Below are positions 43,924 to 52,945 of a DNA stretch of 64,000 nt, piece after piece. Under the pieces are notes generated by a model. That model was not told the origin of the DNA. It saw only the letters and a list, made by a program, of their open reading frames with translations, and made no database searches. Source of the stretch: a virus; the IMG/VR virus record IMGVR_UViG_3300009079_000020, positions 1 through 64,000 of that record; one strand, given 5' to 3'. The position numbers and the translations under genes are program-made. Positions within the stretch are counted from its first letter, which is position 1. The number at the start of each line of letters is the position of its first letter.

Positions 43924-45783
43924 TTATTGTATAAGACCGTTGCCTACAATAAAATCACGCATCGTAAGTTTTTTAGCACTATGTTCATCAATAGAGCCAG
44001 TGGCCTCAACAGAAAAGGGCGCTGCTTGTGCTGTAGCTGGAGCAGTTTGTATACTAGAGTTATCAACATTGTTTATTGTCAGCGAGTAACCTTGCATTAG
44101 ATTTCCGGCCTGCCCGATCGTTCCGCCTCTCAGTTTATCTAATTCATTTATATTCTTAGCAAGTTCAGAGTTTTTTCCCATTCCAAACTTGTCAAAACTT
44201 AAAGCTTCTTTTTTTGTTAATATCCCATCACCATTTGCATCTGCTTTTAATATAGCTTGTATTAGGTCGCTTTCTCTCGTAGATTTTTTATTAGCGGCCG
44301 CAGCTATTTCTTCTACAGATGCATTTGACCTTGCAAGACCTAAACTTTCTACCAGCCAATCAGGTAACAAGCCAGTAATAGATGCAGTTAAATCTGATGC
44401 TAGCTTTGAAATATTTGGTAAAAAGCCTCCTAACCAATTAAAGAAATCACTCACCCAACCTGTGATTGTTTCTCTTAAGTTAAACTCCTCCAATTCTTTA
44501 TCATCCCAACCAAACATTTTACTGGCCCATCGCACAACTGCGTTGATTGGAAAAAACAAAATATCTAAGTAAGTTTTTCCAGCAAAACCTAACGCGGATA
44601 GCAAATTAGTGAAAGCAGTTGTAAGAGCCTCTTTTGGATCTGAGAATAAAAGTTTAACCCACTCTATGGCACCTTCAACAACACCAAATATTCCGCTGGT
44701 TATCTTTTTTATAGTTTCTTCAAAGCTAAATGATTCGAGTTGTTTTACGACCCAACCAGCCATACCCTGACCTTCTTTCACCTTACCATCAGCATCAGTT
44801 TCTACACCAAATAGCTTTTTGATTACCCATGAGATCCCCTTCTTGAGCAAATCGAATGGAGCACCAATCAATGAACCTAAGAAACCGCCAACACCATCTC
44901 CAAGTTTTCCTATAAGGCCATCCGCATCTGATTCTTGGTAAGCTTTTACGCCATCAAATAAACTTACGATAAATCCAATAGGCCATAGGATCTTTGCGAA
45001 TAATGCGCCAAACTTTCCGCCAAATGATGTTATTGTTTTTAAGAAAGCCCCTGCCTTACTAGTAGCAAACTTCGCCACGCCCTCTGAAACGGCAACAAGT
45101 GGTCTTAAGATTCTGCCAATTTGAAATGTTACTCTACCAATTATATTCTTTTTAAATAGGCCATCACCGCCTTTAATTGCTAGTAACTTCCCATCCGCAC
45201 CAATACCAAACATTCTTAATGCCCTAATTCTTAGAGCATTCATTCTCATTCCAATTTGAGTTGTTATAGGTGCGGCTTTTTGAAACCTTCCCTTTGCATC
45301 GCGTGTTAAAAGACCTTCAGGAGTCAGCCCAAACATGGCAAAAGCTGCATTCCTCATTCTTATGAGGCCATTACTCATAGTTAATGGTACTTTTACCATG
45401 CTATTTATTTTTTTAATGGCAGAGAGTTCCCATCCTCTAAGACCAGCAAAAGCTGCCGCTACTGCCGCAATTCCTGCAGTGAGAGGAAGGAGCATTGCTC
45501 CTATGCCTTTCATTCCTCCAAAAAGACCTAATAAGCCAATCTTACTATTATTGTTTGTAACGCTTCCACCAGCCTGCTGCTGTTGCTGATTTTTAGCTTT
45601 ACTAGTCTCTAGCTTTTCTTCTCGTTTATCTTTCTCTTGCCGTTTAAGATATTCGAAATGATTTGCCATAGTAGCGTTAAGCTTTTCTATAGCATCAGTC
45701 GTTTCTTCTTGCGCTAAAAGCAAATCTCTATTACCGGCCAAAGCCTTAATAATCTTTTGGAAATCTTTAAAATCATCTGCCAT
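43924..45783 (-). CDS. Tail tape-measure/baseplate hub protein (gp29-like role) with EF-hand
   Basis: A 619-aa protein with an N-terminal coiled coil and glutamine-rich linker, then hydrophobic stretches (IGLLGLFGGMKGIGAMLLPL, LTAGIAAVAAAFAGL; later LFAKILWPIGFIVSLFDGV, FLGSLIGAPFDLLKKGISWV) typical of tape-measure proteins. It is the longest product of the minus-strand tail operon and follows gp26 and gp51, as gp29 sits in the T4 hub cluster. Near residue 513 is a DANGDGILTKKEA EF-hand-like calcium loop. The exact equivalence to gp29 is inferred from position. Confidence 0.65.
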   Translation of the reverse strand: MADDFKDFQKIIKALAGNRDLLLAQEETTDAIEKLNATMANHFEYLKRQEKDKREEKLETSKAKNQQQQQAGGSVTNNNSKIGLLGLFGGMKGIGAMLLPLTAGIAAVAAAFAGLRGWELSAIKKINSMVKVPLTMSNGLIRMRNAAFAMFGLTPEGLLTRDAKGRFQKAAPITTQIGMRMNALRIRALRMFGIGADGKLLAIKGGDGLFKKNIIGRVTFQIGRILRPLVAVSEGVAKFATSKAGAFLKTITSFGGKFGALFAKILWPIGFIVSLFDGVKAYQESDADGLIGKLGDGVGGFLGSLIGAPFDLLKKGISWVIKKLFGVETDADGKVKEGQGMAGWVVKQLESFSFEETIKKITSGIFGVVEGAIEWVKLLFSDPKEALTTAFTNLLSALGFAGKTYLDILFFPINAVVRWASKMFGWDDKELEEFNLRETITGWVSDFFNWLGGFLPNISKLASDLTASITGLLPDWLVESLGLARSNASVEEIAAAANKKSTRESDLIQAILKADANGDGILTKKEALSFDKFGMGKNSELAKNINELDKLRGGTIGQAGNLMQGYSLTINNVDNSSIQTAPATAQAAPFSVEATGSIDEHSAKKLTMRDFIVGNGLIQ

Positions 45784-45967
45784 TTGACATCTTTTGCCTT
45801 TCAGCTTCTTTTTGTTGTTCTTTTATCTGATCCAGTAACATAGATAAGTATATTTCTCTCTCCCACGGTATCATATTTTCAACTTCAGCTAAAGAATAAT
45901 TATGGTTTTGTATCAGCTGAAAATTCACTTGGTAATAATTAACGAGTGTATCATGAGAAAGAGACAC
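45773..45967 (-). CDS. 51: gp51-like baseplate hub assembly protein
   Basis: The 64-aa product VNYYQVNFQLIQNHNYSLAE then VENMIPWEREIYLSMLLDQI matches the short gp51/tail-assembly family of marine T4-like phages. In T4, gp51 catalyses hub assembly. Position between gp26 and the tape-measure gene fits. Overlaps its downstream gene by 11 nt. Confidence 0.65.
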   Translation of the reverse strand: MSLSHDTLVNYYQVNFQLIQNHNYSLAEVENMIPWEREIYLSMLLDQIKEQQKEAERQKMSNGR

Positions 45968-46674
45968 TAAAAAAAATCAGACATGCCTTTTAGTAATAAA
46001 TCATTTTTGTGGCCACAGCTCTTACAGGTGTAAGAAGCATCATGTGATATTTGAGGCATAGATTCAATGAACTTACGAATCGAATCAAATTGTTCTGAGC
46101 TTAATGATTCAATAAACTCCATTTGTGATTCGCGAGTCTCATCTTTAAATGCCATATTTTCGTCTTCGGTCATTACACTTTCAATGCACTTTAAAATCAT
46201 AGCAAATGTCTGGTGAGTAGTAGACTTAGATTCTAAGATATCCTTATCTAACATACTAAGGTATGACGGATATTTCATTTGAATACTAATATCTTCATTC
46301 AATTCAATGATGCTAGCTGCATCTGGTTTTTTTACATCTAGTGTATCTAGACTTATTTTTAATTCATTTCTTTCTTCACACTGGTTGCATTCTGGAGAAA
46401 TAGTTATACTTTCTCCTACAGACTTTGATCTAATCTTAACGAACATATATTCTACGTCAAAACTAGCGAGAGCTTGCTTGTTGATATCTCCATCAACACA
46501 AGCCTCGATTGTGTCAACAATGGCAGAGAACATAGATACCTGATCTTCGCTTTCCATTGCCATCATTAGTACCTTTTCTTCTTTTACAAGATAAGGCCTA
46601 AATCTTACGGTCTGTCCTGTTGAAGGTATTACAAGTTCATATTTTGGTTTATCATTTAGTTTAGGTAGTGCCAT
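45967..46674 (-). CDS. 26: gp26 baseplate hub protein
   Basis: The N-terminus (PKLNDKPKYELVIPSTGQTV, RFRPYLVKEEKVLMMAMES) is the conserved T4 baseplate hub gp26 signature. A zinc-finger-like pair of cysteine motifs (CNQCEE near residue 96, CKSCGHKN near the C-terminus) is present, as in many relatives. It assembles the central hub on which the baseplate wedges join. TAG/ATG overlap with the gp51-like gene. Confidence 0.85.
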   Translation of the reverse strand: MALPKLNDKPKYELVIPSTGQTVRFRPYLVKEEKVLMMAMESEDQVSMFSAIVDTIEACVDGDINKQALASFDVEYMFVKIRSKSVGESITISPECNQCEERNELKISLDTLDVKKPDAASIIELNEDISIQMKYPSYLSMLDKDILESKSTTHQTFAMILKCIESVMTEDENMAFKDETRESQMEFIESLSSEQFDSIRKFIESMPQISHDASYTCKSCGHKNDLLLKGMSDFF

Positions 46675-46687
46675 TTCAATTCATCCT

Positions 46688-47407
46688 TTAATTAAATATT
46701 TTTCCTAAGGCTGTTCCAATTTGCGTTTGAACGAATCTATCTGCATTACTAGTAGCTTCGGCCTCGTTTGCAACCCATTTTGTATACGACATCTGTACGT
46801 TTAGTTCTACAGTACCGTTTTGTTCGTTATTAAGGCTTATATCATTCATCGTAGTAGGAAATGCATCTTGAAGTGTGCACGAATAAACAACATCAGCGCT
46901 CGTAATAAAATCTAAGTCTAGTTGACCTTGAGCAAAATCAAATGGACCTAGTTTAGGTAAGCGACTCTGAATCTCCGCTGGTAAAGTAGGAATACCAAGA
47001 GGAGTAGAATATACAGGAAGCCCTATTCCCTTTCTAAGTTGTTCTATTACAATTTGCTTTCCATACCCCGATTGACCTCTTAAATAACCACTTGATTGAC
47101 CATTTTGGTCTATGGCTAATCTTTGCCAAGTATCAAAATATTTTCTAATACCATAATCGTTAAGAACGTGGAATGTCATAGAAATATCTGTAACAGCATA
47201 GCCGTACGGAACTTTCTGTATTTGCATTCCTATTCTTCTTTCAGTAGTAAGAATCTGCTTTCCAGGAAGAACTATATCCTTGCACAGTAAATTTACATCA
47301 GATGAAGAAGCACCAGGTATAGATGGCATCTTTACTCTAAAGATGTTATTTCTGGCAGCACCACCTTTTTGTGAAACTAAGCTTTTAAATTGGTCGAGAC
47401 TAGCCAT
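46688..47407 (-). CDS. Tail-tube-fold protein (gp54/gp19 family)
   Basis: The sequence NNIFRVKMPSIPGASSSDVN, LLCKDIVLPGKQILTTERRI, VPYGYAVTDISMTFHVLNDY and YSCTLQDAFPTTMNDISLNN has the T4 tail-tube fold layout. The 239-aa length and position beside hub genes favour gp54, the baseplate-tube initiator, over the major tube gp19, which is normally near the sheath gene. The N-terminal part of T4 gp54 is itself gp19-like. The choice between the two is inferred. Confidence 0.6.
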   Translation of the reverse strand: MASLDQFKSLVSQKGGAARNNIFRVKMPSIPGASSSDVNLLCKDIVLPGKQILTTERRIGMQIQKVPYGYAVTDISMTFHVLNDYGIRKYFDTWQRLAIDQNGQSSGYLRGQSGYGKQIVIEQLRKGIGLPVYSTPLGIPTLPAEIQSRLPKLGPFDFAQGQLDLDFITSADVVYSCTLQDAFPTTMNDISLNNEQNGTVELNVQMSYTKWVANEAEATSNADRFVQTQIGTALGKIFN

Positions 47408-47991
47408 TAAATCATTCCTCTAGAGTCTTTATATACTTGAGTACCATTACCCTTTTGCCAGCTAGCCGTAGGTAGAAACGTTGCAATTTCCCATTCCGGT
47501 GCTGGCACTCTTGCGAATCTACTTCTTACTTGCTGTGATAGGTAATGTTTTACACAAGGCTTAAAATACTTATATTTTGCAGCTCTTTTTAAAGTGTTAT
47601 ATGTTACACTAAATCTTGTTGAGTCATCATATTTTTTATTATTTGTAATGTCCATTAGCGCATCTAAAAACTTAGCTCTAAGAGCAGGAGGCAAATAATG
47701 TAGGTTTAATCCTAAGAATCCTCCTTCTGCCGGACCTATAACAATTGTCAAAGGAAACGCGTCATAGTACGGCAAAGTTTTTTTGTTCTTAGCGTCGTAG
47801 AAAAACATCTGCATAGATCCTACTAATTGACGGTTAGCCAAATTAAGAGAATCATCTTTCAATATTTCATTACGATTAACCCTACGAATACGCGTAAGTT
47901 TTTTACGGAACCACTCTCTAGACTCTTGCGTTCTAGGTGTAATTCCAGCTCTAAAAGCTTCTATTTCTAAATTCTTAAATAAATCTGCCAT
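47407..47991 (-). CDS. Conserved T4-like virion-associated protein (194 aa)
   Basis: The block MFFYDAKNKKTLPYYDAFPL, GGFLGLNLHYLPPALRAKF and LDALMDITNNKKYDDSTRFS is conserved in marine T4-like phages next to gp4. I know it as a structural or assembly protein but cannot assign a T4 gene number. The region before is basic (RKKLTRIRRVNRNE). A late promoter ends only 5 nt before its ATG. Its stop shares a base with the next ATG. Confidence 0.55.
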   Translation of the reverse strand: MADLFKNLEIEAFRAGITPRTQESREWFRKKLTRIRRVNRNEILKDDSLNLANRQLVGSMQMFFYDAKNKKTLPYYDAFPLTIVIGPAEGGFLGLNLHYLPPALRAKFLDALMDITNNKKYDDSTRFSVTYNTLKRAAKYKYFKPCVKHYLSQQVRSRFARVPAPEWEIATFLPTASWQKGNGTQVYKDSRGMI

Positions 47992-47995
47992 ATCG

Positions 47996-48493
47996 TTATT
48001 TATATGTGTTTTTGGGCTTCCGAAGTGGCTTTAACGGTTTAATCTTTTTCTTAGGCTGAGGTAGTATGCCCATAGCTCCTAATTCATTTTCAGTCCATAT
48101 CTGAAATGCCCAACCTCTATCAGCAGCATAGCTTTGCGCTGCTTTCCACTTATTTACGTTTTTAACATACGTCATGCCTTCATTGATATATCTCTTGGTT
48201 TTTCGTCCACTAAACTTAGGAGGAGCTGTTTCTTTATTTGGTTTTATTTCAACCAGCACAGTCTTACCGTTGTTATAGGTCAATTTAAGGTCCATAAAGT
48301 ATCTATGGTACTTTTTATCAACTTCATAGAAATACGGTATTACAACCTCTTCACTTGACCAATACTTTATATCACGCGAATCATCGCACCATTTAAAGGC
48401 ATTTCTTTCCCATAATGACCTAAATACTACACCATCGGGGTTACCTTTGTATTTAGATCTGTTTTTAACCTTATACTTACCTGAATATGCCAT
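47996..48493 (-). CDS. 4: gp4 head-completion protein
   Basis: GVVFRSLWERNAFKWCDDSR, WSSEEVVIPYFYEVDKKYHR, YFMDLKLTYNNGKTVLVEIK and GWAFQIWTENELGAMGI match T4 gp4, a head-completion protein with an endonuclease-like (PD-(D/E)xK: Y-FMDLKL... VEIK) core. It acts at the portal after packaging, preparing the head for tail joining. First gene of the minus-strand tail operon; divergent from gp48. Confidence 0.85.
   Translation of the reverse strand: MAYSGKYKVKNRSKYKGNPDGVVFRSLWERNAFKWCDDSRDIKYWSSEEVVIPYFYEVDKKYHRYFMDLKLTYNNGKTVLVEIKPNKETAPPKFSGRKTKRYINEGMTYVKNVNKWKAAQSYAADRGWAFQIWTENELGAMGILPQPKKKIKPLKPLRKPKNTYK
47997..48004 (-). promoter_or_regulatory. Late promoter, minus strand
   Basis: TATTTATA on the plus strand, read as TATAAATA on the minus strand. 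It overlaps the end of gp4 and leaves only 5 nt before the ATG of the 194-aa gene. Confidence 0.6.
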
Positions 48494-48502
48494 AGATACC
48501 TT

Positions 48503-48510
48503 TATAAATA
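48503..48510 (+). promoter_or_regulatory. Late promoter for gp48 operon
   Basis: Exact TATAAATA 33 bp before the gp48 ATG, in the 50-bp region between divergent gp4 and gp48. Confidence 0.75.
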
Positions 48511-48543
48511 ATGTAAACTTTATATATTTATCAAGGACTCCTT

Positions 48544-49578
48544 ATGTCATATAAAAATAAAAGAAACTTTAAGTTTCCCATCGAGGACGAAGGCTATCAG
48601 GGTAGAATAGTTTTTGAAGCCTTCGGTGAAAACTACAAGACTTTACCTCAAACGGCCTTTAACGCATTCGTCGATGGTACGTCAGCAGCAGCTAAGATTA
48701 TTAGTGATAATAGCAATGGAGTAGTAGAAGACGCAGCGGGTTTACTTAGTGGTTTAATAGGAAATGACGGTTCTAATAAAGCCAAAGAGGCTAAGGAAGC
48801 TCTTGTAAATTTTAGAGGAACGAACGAACCGAGACGCGGGTCTGCTGCTGCTAGAGTGGCAAGCGGAAGAAAGGCTACGCTATATCTTCCTTCTGCCTTA
48901 CAGTTTCAAGATAATATAGAATATACAAACGTAGATTTAGGGGCTCTTGGTTCAGGCGCCGCAAGGTTAATAAGCGATCCGAATGCTGCTATGAAAGACA
49001 CTATTTCTCAAGCTACTGGTCTTGGTGGTTTGTCAGATTTAGCGGGTAGAGGTCTTAGATCAGAAGCTGCTCAAATTGCATCCTTAAGACTTGCAAAAGG
49101 ACTGAGCCCAGAGCTTCAAGGCGCTGTTGAAACATCGACAGGAATTTCGATGAATCCCAACAGAAGATCATCTCTACGAGGGGTTGGAGTTAGACAATTT
49201 AGATTTGCTTTTAAAATGATTCCAACATCACAAAGAGAAGCCGAAGAAGTTAAAAGCATAGTTCAGTTTTTTAGAGAAGAAATGTATCCAGATACTTCAA
49301 ACGAAGGAATCGATTTAGCTCTAAGATTTCCTAGCAAGTTTAGAATTAAAATGTTTTATGCTAATAAGAGAATCGCAACAAAAATACTTCCTTCGTTTCT
49401 GGCTAATGTTGATGTTAGTTATAACTCTACTGGTATGTCATTTCACTCAGATGGTAATTTTCAAGAAACAGATATTTCTCTTTCCTTCATAGAAGAAAGA
49501 GCTCTTACTAAAAAGGATATTTTAAACGAAGTGGATGAGCTATCAAACGATTACCTAATATCAGCAGGAGCCGGATAA
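48544..49578 (+). CDS. 48: gp48 baseplate tail-tube cap
   Basis: The 344-aa protein has LPSALQFQDNIEYTNVDLGA, then FRFAFKMIPTSQREAEEVKS, IVQFFREEMYP and FLANVDVSYNSTGMSFHSDG, then FQETDISLSFIEERALTKKD. These are the conserved parts of T4 gp48, which sits on the hub dome and starts tube polymerisation together with gp54. Length matches T4 gp48 (364 aa). AAGGACTCC precedes the ATG. Confidence 0.85.
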   Translation: MSYKNKRNFKFPIEDEGYQGRIVFEAFGENYKTLPQTAFNAFVDGTSAAAKIISDNSNGVVEDAAGLLSGLIGNDGSNKAKEAKEALVNFRGTNEPRRGSAAARVASGRKATLYLPSALQFQDNIEYTNVDLGALGSGAARLISDPNAAMKDTISQATGLGGLSDLAGRGLRSEAAQIASLRLAKGLSPELQGAVETSTGISMNPNRRSSLRGVGVRQFRFAFKMIPTSQREAEEVKSIVQFFREEMYPDTSNEGIDLALRFPSKFRIKMFYANKRIATKILPSFLANVDVSYNSTGMSFHSDGNFQETDISLSFIEERALTKKDILNEVDELSNDYLISAGAG

Positions 49579-49579
49579 T

Positions 49580-50638
49580 ATGCCATTCTTTAGAAATTTT
49601 CCAATTACAAACTACCGATTCGGTGAAGAAAATGCTTCAGCTTTATTTCAGGATTTAACCACATACATAGATATCATCGATCAAATAGCTAACGACGGTT
49701 CTTTTTATGAAACGACTTTTATTCAAGACGGAGTAAGACCAGACGTCCTTTCATACGAACTATATCAAACAGCTAATTTGTATTGGACTTTCTTTCTACT
49801 TAATCATACTTTAAGATACCAAGGTTGGCCTATGAGTAGTGCTGAAGTATATGATTACGCTAAAGTATACTATCCCAACACAGTTATTAGATCAGACGCT
49901 ACTATGCACGGTGAATTTTATATTGGAGATATAGTAGCTGACCGAGTAAATTTTGATGAATTCGGAACGCTCTTTAAAGGTAGAATTCTAGAAAAAAGCT
50001 ATGACCTAGGTCAGATAGTTATAAAACCTATTATAGACGTAAAGGTTATTAATATAACAAATCCAGGTAGCGGATATACATCTCCGCCAACAATAACTAT
50101 TTCCGGTGGAGGAGGTAGCGGTGCAACTGGTCAGGCCGTAATGACTTACATTGATGGAACTGAAGTAGTTACTTCTGAATCATTGCAGTCTATAGCTGTT
50201 CTCACTGGCGGAGAAGGTTATACATCAGCACCAACTATAACTATTTCAGAGCCTAATATTCCTAATGGTGTTCAAGCTACTGCTACTTCTACACTTTCTA
50301 GCTTTAACGTCCCAATAAATACTACTATATATTCTCAGAAAGATCAACCGGATGTGAAGCAATGGGACGACGATTTAGTAAGATCGCTTATTACTCATAA
50401 TAATATTGTACAGTATAATGCGCCGCAAAGGTATATAGATGGTAGTGGTAGAGATATAGATTTAGTAATTAATGCTTCCGGTGGCGTAAAAAACAGACCA
50501 GATACAGAATCTGGAACTCCGGTTTCATATTTAGATAGGCTTATAGAAGAGAATAACAAATTAAGAAGTATAAAAATTCTTAAACCACAAGTGGCTAATC
50601 AAGTAAATAATGAATTCCAAAAACTACTGAGAACTTAA
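49580..50638 (+). CDS. 53: gp53 baseplate wedge protein
   Basis: The N-terminal MPFFRNFPITNYRFGEENAS, TTYIDIIDQIANDGSFYETT and DVLSYELYQTANLYWTFFLL then NHTLRYQGWPMS are clear T4 gp53 features. A glycine-rich insert follows (ITNPGSGYTSPPTITISGGG, twice repeated as GYTSAPTITIS), which looks like a duplicated beta module absent from T4 gp53 (196 aa). Here the protein is 352 aa. gp53 joins the wedges to the hub. Confidence 0.85.
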   Translation: MPFFRNFPITNYRFGEENASALFQDLTTYIDIIDQIANDGSFYETTFIQDGVRPDVLSYELYQTANLYWTFFLLNHTLRYQGWPMSSAEVYDYAKVYYPNTVIRSDATMHGEFYIGDIVADRVNFDEFGTLFKGRILEKSYDLGQIVIKPIIDVKVINITNPGSGYTSPPTITISGGGGSGATGQAVMTYIDGTEVVTSESLQSIAVLTGGEGYTSAPTITISEPNIPNGVQATATSTLSSFNVPINTTIYSQKDQPDVKQWDDDLVRSLITHNNIVQYNAPQRYIDGSGRDIDLVINASGGVKNRPDTESGTPVSYLDRLIEENNKLRSIKILKPQVANQVNNEFQKLLRT

Positions 50639-50639
50639 A

Positions 50640-52007
50640 ATGAGAGAAAATATTGAAAAAAAGCAAAAGCCTCCTATTACGTCTAGTGAGCAGCTCGATT
50701 TAATCGGTATAACTATGGATTCAGAAAGGTTCAACAAGCCTTTGTCTATAGCTGGTATTGTTGCAGAAATTAATGTTTATGAAGATCTTTCAAAGGGATA
50801 CTTGACTGCTGATATGGTACTACAAGACGATCAAGATTTCTATAGAATGGTCGATATAGTAGGAACTGAAAAAGTTACTTTAGAATTTACATGTCCGGAC
50901 GAAGAATCAGCCGGATCTATAGAATTAAATTTTGTTGTAGAAGAAATTATTAGTAACGCAAGAAATTCTAATAATATTTCTATAATATCTTTTCATTTAA
51001 TAGAAGATATAAAGTTTTATAGTGATTTAACTAGATTCAGTAAAGCCTATACTGGCACTGGAGAACAAATAATTGCTAGTATCGTAAAAGATAAGCTTGG
51101 TAGAGAACTTGTTATTGAAAGCGAATCTAGATCAACGCAATCGGTTTTTAGATATATTGTACCGTACCAAACTCCTCTTAACGCAATTAAGACGGTGTTA
51201 TCTAAAATGACAACTGAATCAGGTATGCCTTTCTTTTTTTATTCTTCAATTATTGATAATAAGTTTTATCTTACAGATCTAGAAACTATTTTAAAAACGG
51301 AATCTTTTAATGTTAATAGACCGTTTGTATATGATCAGTCTAATACAATAAGAGACGATTTAGAATCTCAGATAGTGAACATTGCAGCTATTAAGTCTAC
51401 ACTGTCAGAAAATACACATGAAATAGCACAAAATGGAGCTATAGGGTCAAATTACGAATCCGTTAATGCAACTACAGGACAAAACTTTGGTCCTTACCAC
51501 ATAGATATGCAGGAACACTTCGAACTTTTAAAAGATCTACAAATACTTCCTAAAGAACAAAATTTTGTTGCCATAGATAAAGAGTTCGTAGCAGACCCAG
51601 CAGGAATTGACCGATCTCCTATAACTAGTTATAATTCTAAAATAACTACAAAAATAATAACACAACCATATAAAGATGCATATGGCTTTAATCAAGAAGC
51701 ATTCCCTGGCCAGGAAAAATTGTCTGCGCTTCGGCAGTCAATTTTTAATCATCTTCTAAAGAACATGTACACTATTAATATGCCTGGACTTCTCTTTACT
51801 GTAAAAAATATAAAGTCCTGTGTAGGACATCAAGTTGCGATGGATATAAAAAGAAACGATACAGATTTTGGTGCTGTGACAATAGACGAAAAAAGGTCTG
51901 GACATTTTGTCATATTAAGTAAGAGACATAATTTTAATATTCCAAGTGAGACTCACAATATATCTTTAGGTTTAAGCAAATTGGCCAATCGGAGTAGTAT
52001 AGCATGA
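50640..52007 (+). CDS. 27: gp27-like baseplate hub protein
   Basis: GITMDSERFNKPLSIAGIVA, NVYEDLSKGYLTADMVLQDD, FRYIVPYQTPLNAIKTVLSK and MTTESGMPFFFYSSIIDNKF, then HFVILSKRHNFNIPSETHNI, follow the hub fold of T4 gp27 (VgrG-like). It forms the trimeric torus through which DNA passes, with gp5 attached below. Position directly before gp5 agrees. Length 455 aa versus 391 in T4. Confidence 0.7.
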   Translation: MRENIEKKQKPPITSSEQLDLIGITMDSERFNKPLSIAGIVAEINVYEDLSKGYLTADMVLQDDQDFYRMVDIVGTEKVTLEFTCPDEESAGSIELNFVVEEIISNARNSNNISIISFHLIEDIKFYSDLTRFSKAYTGTGEQIIASIVKDKLGRELVIESESRSTQSVFRYIVPYQTPLNAIKTVLSKMTTESGMPFFFYSSIIDNKFYLTDLETILKTESFNVNRPFVYDQSNTIRDDLESQIVNIAAIKSTLSENTHEIAQNGAIGSNYESVNATTGQNFGPYHIDMQEHFELLKDLQILPKEQNFVAIDKEFVADPAGIDRSPITSYNSKITTKIITQPYKDAYGFNQEAFPGQEKLSALRQSIFNHLLKNMYTINMPGLLFTVKNIKSCVGHQVAMDIKRNDTDFGAVTIDEKRSGHFVILSKRHNFNIPSETHNISLGLSKLANRSSIA

Positions 52008-52945
52008 ATGAGTATTATGGCGACAATATTAGATGGTTTGTTGGTAGAATTATTAGTGACTCGGATCCAGATGAAGCTGGTAGGTTTCAGGTAAGAATAT
52101 ACGGTATACATTCAAATGAGGTAAAAGACAAGTACCTTCCTTGGGCTGAAACAGTATTGCCTACAACTGAAGGTGGTGTTTCTGGAATAGGCAAAATACC
52201 TCAAATGAAAAAGAGCGCACTAGTATTTGGGTTTTTTATGGATGGAGCACTATCTCAAAATCCTATTATAGTCGGATCTATGAGTCATATTGAACAACCT
52301 TCTAGCACTCAAGTAACTGCAGCTGCACAAGCTGGCAGAATTAATCTCTTAGATAAAAGAAATATCGGTAAAGAAGGCGTTGTAATAAGCCAACAGCAAA
52401 GACAGATATATGAAAACGGTACTGAAGATATAGATCAGTTAAGAATCTTAGTTATGGACTTTTTAATTTCGAATGGCCTTCCAATTAAATCTGCTGCAGG
52501 TGTTTGCGGTAACCTCGAAATAGAAAGTAACTTTAATCCGAATGCTAAAAACCAAGATGGTATAGAAGATTCTAGAGGTATAGCTCAGTGGAACTCTAGG
52601 TGGGGAAGGTGGCAAAGAGTGGAAGCATATGCTTCAGAACTAAATGAAGATCCTTATGACATTTTCTTACAATTAAAATTTTTAGTGTATGATATGAAAA
52701 CAGGCGGTATTCACAAATGCTGGAATCATTTAAAAGAAGCATCTAATATAACTAACTTTGATGGTCCAAAAGATGATACTAACTCAACCTTTCATTTTTT
52801 TGACGTATTTGAAAAAGCAGATCCCTTATACTACACACACAACGGAAGGTCTCGTCCTGCTGCAGCACGAAAAGCATATGATACATATAAAGCATCTTTA
52901 GTGTTAAGCGCTGAAACCAATCTAATATCATCAGGAGCTAGATAA
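52004..52945 (+). CDS. 5: gp5-like baseplate protein: OB domain plus lysozyme-like domain
   Basis: The first 100 residues (IRWFVGRIISDSDPDEAGRF, QVRIYGIHSNEVKDKYLPWA) are the gp5 OB domain that docks on gp27. Residues about 145-300 (LPIKSAAGVCGNLEIESNFN, GIEDSRGIAQWNSRWGRWQR) match the phage tail lysozyme family (Phage_lysozyme2), with the Glu in GNLEIESNF as likely acid. T4 gp5 carries both plus a beta-helix on one chain; here the needle is on a separate gene (54446-56926). ATGA overlap with gp27. Confidence 0.8.
   Translation: MNEYYGDNIRWFVGRIISDSDPDEAGRFQVRIYGIHSNEVKDKYLPWAETVLPTTEGGVSGIGKIPQMKKSALVFGFFMDGALSQNPIIVGSMSHIEQPSSTQVTAAAQAGRINLLDKRNIGKEGVVISQQQRQIYENGTEDIDQLRILVMDFLISNGLPIKSAAGVCGNLEIESNFNPNAKNQDGIEDSRGIAQWNSRWGRWQRVEAYASELNEDPYDIFLQLKFLVYDMKTGGIHKCWNHLKEASNITNFDGPKDDTNSTFHFFDVFEKADPLYYTHNGRSRPAAARKAYDTYKASLVLSAETNLISSGAR

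Noticed and set aside
43901-45589. Plus-strand open frames opposite the tape-measure gene
   Set aside because: They are antisense shadows without ribosome-binding sites or recognisable motifs; the minus-strand gene has a clear tail-protein pattern.
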